DNA from: G963663615 sp963663615
Lineage (GTDB): Bacteria > Bacteroidota > Ignavibacteria > Ignavibacteriales > Melioribacteraceae
Direction: 5' to 3'
Assembly: GCA_963663615.1 (NCBI GenBank)
Contig: OY760517.1
Coordinates: 4,030,001-4,094,000, forward strand
Length of the DNA stretch: 64,000 bases
Shown piece by piece: positions 62,945 through 64,000 of the stretch (its first letter is position 1; each line of letters starts with the position of its first letter). Under the pieces are notes generated by a model. The model was not told the origin of the DNA, did not search any database, and saw only the letters and a list, made by a program, of their open reading frames with translations. A program made the position numbers and the translations under genes.

Positions 62945-64000
62945 ATGATATCTGAATATTTATCTACCATTGGTGAACTTTTAAGGTATAATGCACAGGA
63001 ACCGCTACTATTTAATAGCGGTTTCTTTCTGTTTTTATTTTTTATTTGCGTACTGTTTTACCAATTTATTGTAAATAATAAAAACGCAAAAGTATTATAT
63101 CTGCTTTCCTTTTCACTTTTCTTCTATTATAAATCCAGCGGATTTTATTTTGTGCTGGTTGTAGTCAGTTCAATTATTGATTACATTGCCGGATTTAAAA
63201 TTCATAACTCACAGTCCCCTGGAAAACGTAAACTATTTCTCGTTATCAGTTTACTAACCAATCTAGGCTTGCTGGGATACTTTAAATATACCAACTTCTT
63301 TATTGATACTATAAACAGTTTTTCTGCTGGTAGTATCGATTTTGTTGAAATATTTTTACCGGTTGGTATTAGTTTTTTTACTTTCCAATCAATGAGTTAT
63401 ACTATAGATATTTACATGAAGAATCTGGAGCCTGAAAGAAAATTTCTCGATTTCCTCTTTTTCGTTTCATTTTTTCCACAATTGGTTGCAGGTCCTATTG
63501 TTAGAGCTTCCGACTTTCTGCCGCAAATAAATAAACCGGCTTTTGTATCAAAAGACGATATTGGCAGAGCAGTGTTCCTTATTGTTAGCGGACTGTTTAA
63601 GAAAGCTGTTATTGCCGATTACATTAGCATAAATTTTGTTGATCGTGTGTTCGAGTCTCCACTTCGCTTTACAGGTTTTGAAAACCTAATGGCTCTTTAC
63701 GGATATGCGTTGCAAATCTATTGCGATTTCTCAGGTTACTCCGATATGGCTATTGGTCTGGCATTACTCTTGGGATTCAAGTTGCCAATAAACTTCCGAA
63801 CTCCATACAATTCGGCAAGTATCACCGAGTTTTGGAGGAGATGGCACATATCACTTTCCACCTGGCTTAAAGATTATCTTTACATTCCGTTAGGTGGTAA
63901 CCGGAAGGGCAAAGTACGCCAATATTACAACCTTATTATAACTATGTTGCTCGGTGGTTTATGGCATGGTGCAAACTGGAAATTTGTTGTGTGGGGCGGT
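62945..64000 (+). CDS. MBOAT family O-acyltransferase, cut by the window end
   Basis: The frame is open from ATG 62945 to the last base (352 codons), so the C-terminus is outside. The sequence is strongly hydrophobic and matches the other MBOAT in this window: LPVGISFFTFQSMSYTID, FPQLVAGPIVRASDFLPQ, LQIYCDFSGYSDMAIGLALL, FWRRWHISLSTWLKDYLYIP and GLWHGANWKFVVWG with the catalytic His. Together with the two SGNH genes just upstream it forms a second MBOAT O-acylation module, about 55 kb from the first. Confidence 0.9.
   Translation, partial: MISEYLSTIGELLRYNAQEPLLFNSGFFLFLFFICVLFYQFIVNNKNAKVLYLLSFSLFFYYKSSGFYFVLVVVSSIIDYIAGFKIHNSQSPGKRKLFLVISLLTNLGLLGYFKYTNFFIDTINSFSAGSIDFVEIFLPVGISFFTFQSMSYTIDIYMKNLEPERKFLDFLFFVSFFPQLVAGPIVRASDFLPQINKPAFVSKDDIGRAVFLIVSGLFKKAVIADYISINFVDRVFESPLRFTGFENLMALYGYALQIYCDFSGYSDMAIGLALLLGFKLPINFRTPYNSASITEFWRRWHISLSTWLKDYLYIPLGGNRKGKVRQYYNLIITMLLGGLWHGANWKFVVWGG

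Noticed and set aside
1..64000. tRNA, rRNA or prophage genes
   Set aside because: Scanning the intergenic gaps gave no T-loop-like GGTTCGAATCC contexts, no rRNA-like stretches and no integrase, terminase or capsid-like proteins.

Overview
The window looks like a low-GC (roughly mid-30s %, judged by eye) chromosome segment from the Ignavibacteria/Chlorobi side of the Bacteroidota-FCB group. Two secreted proteins (2137-3750 and 37703-38980) end in a type IX secretion (T9SS) sorting domain with the NYPNPFNP signature typical of Ignavibacteria, Kryptonia and Calditrichota. Starts often have a recognisable AGGA/GGAG site, and several genes use TTG. I see no tRNA, rRNA, CRISPR array or phage module.

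Layout. (1) 1-3814: the end of a TonB-dependent receptor, translationally coupled to a beta-propeller lipoprotein and followed by a T9SS-secreted propeller. The arrangement recalls the BtuB-BtuG cobalamin-capture pair of Bacteroides. (2) 3835-7290, minus strand: a YgiD-like extradiol dioxygenase, then an MBOAT O-acyltransferase with its SGNH partner. (3) 7764-30881: one long plus-strand exopolysaccharide/capsule operon of 24 genes, many overlapping by 4-17 bases. It opens with an IS3-OrfA-like helix-turn-helix gene coupled to an SLBB export protein and a Wzc-like tyrosine kinase. Nucleotide-sugar genes follow: a WbpP-type epimerase, Fcl and Gmd for GDP-L-fucose, and RfbB, RfbA, two FdtA-like isomerases and FdtB for a dTDP-3-amino-3,6-dideoxyhexose. 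A MaoC hydratase, a CitE-like acyl-CoA lyase and a NeuD-like acyltransferase sit inside the amino-sugar block and may supply an unusual N-acyl group. Wzx, Wzy, four glycosyltransferases, an acetyltransferase, PglC, PglD and Wzi complete a Wzy-dependent pathway.

(4) 31200-39460: a KAP-family membrane NTPase, a secreted pullulanase, a RelA/SpoT-type alarmone synthetase, a duplicated hairpin-bearing intergenic repeat, and a T9SS cargo protein. (5) 39463-45144, minus strand: an OPT oligopeptide transporter, a large secreted subtilase resembling tripeptidyl peptidase II, and a membrane protein, probably a peptide-scavenging operon. (6) 45401-54172: alanine racemase, a PIG-L deacetylase, a GH51 arabinofuranosidase remnant, a VOC lipoprotein split by a homopolymer frameshift, sucC, a DUF4440-thioredoxin fusion lipoprotein, and a decayed HhaI/HinP1I-like (predicted GCGC) restriction-modification system. 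A tandem jelly-roll protein and a HEAT-repeat protein follow.

(7) 54393-64000: a ClC channel with CBS and TrkA-C domains, ruvA, hemW, a dicarboxylate symporter, an orphan Cache-domain lipoprotein, and a second O-acetylation module (two SGNH proteins plus an MBOAT cut by the window end). Overall this is a surface-oriented region (glycan synthesis, glycan O-acylation, secreted capture and degradation proteins) with scattered housekeeping genes and several visibly decaying genes between 47.4 and 52.4 kb.
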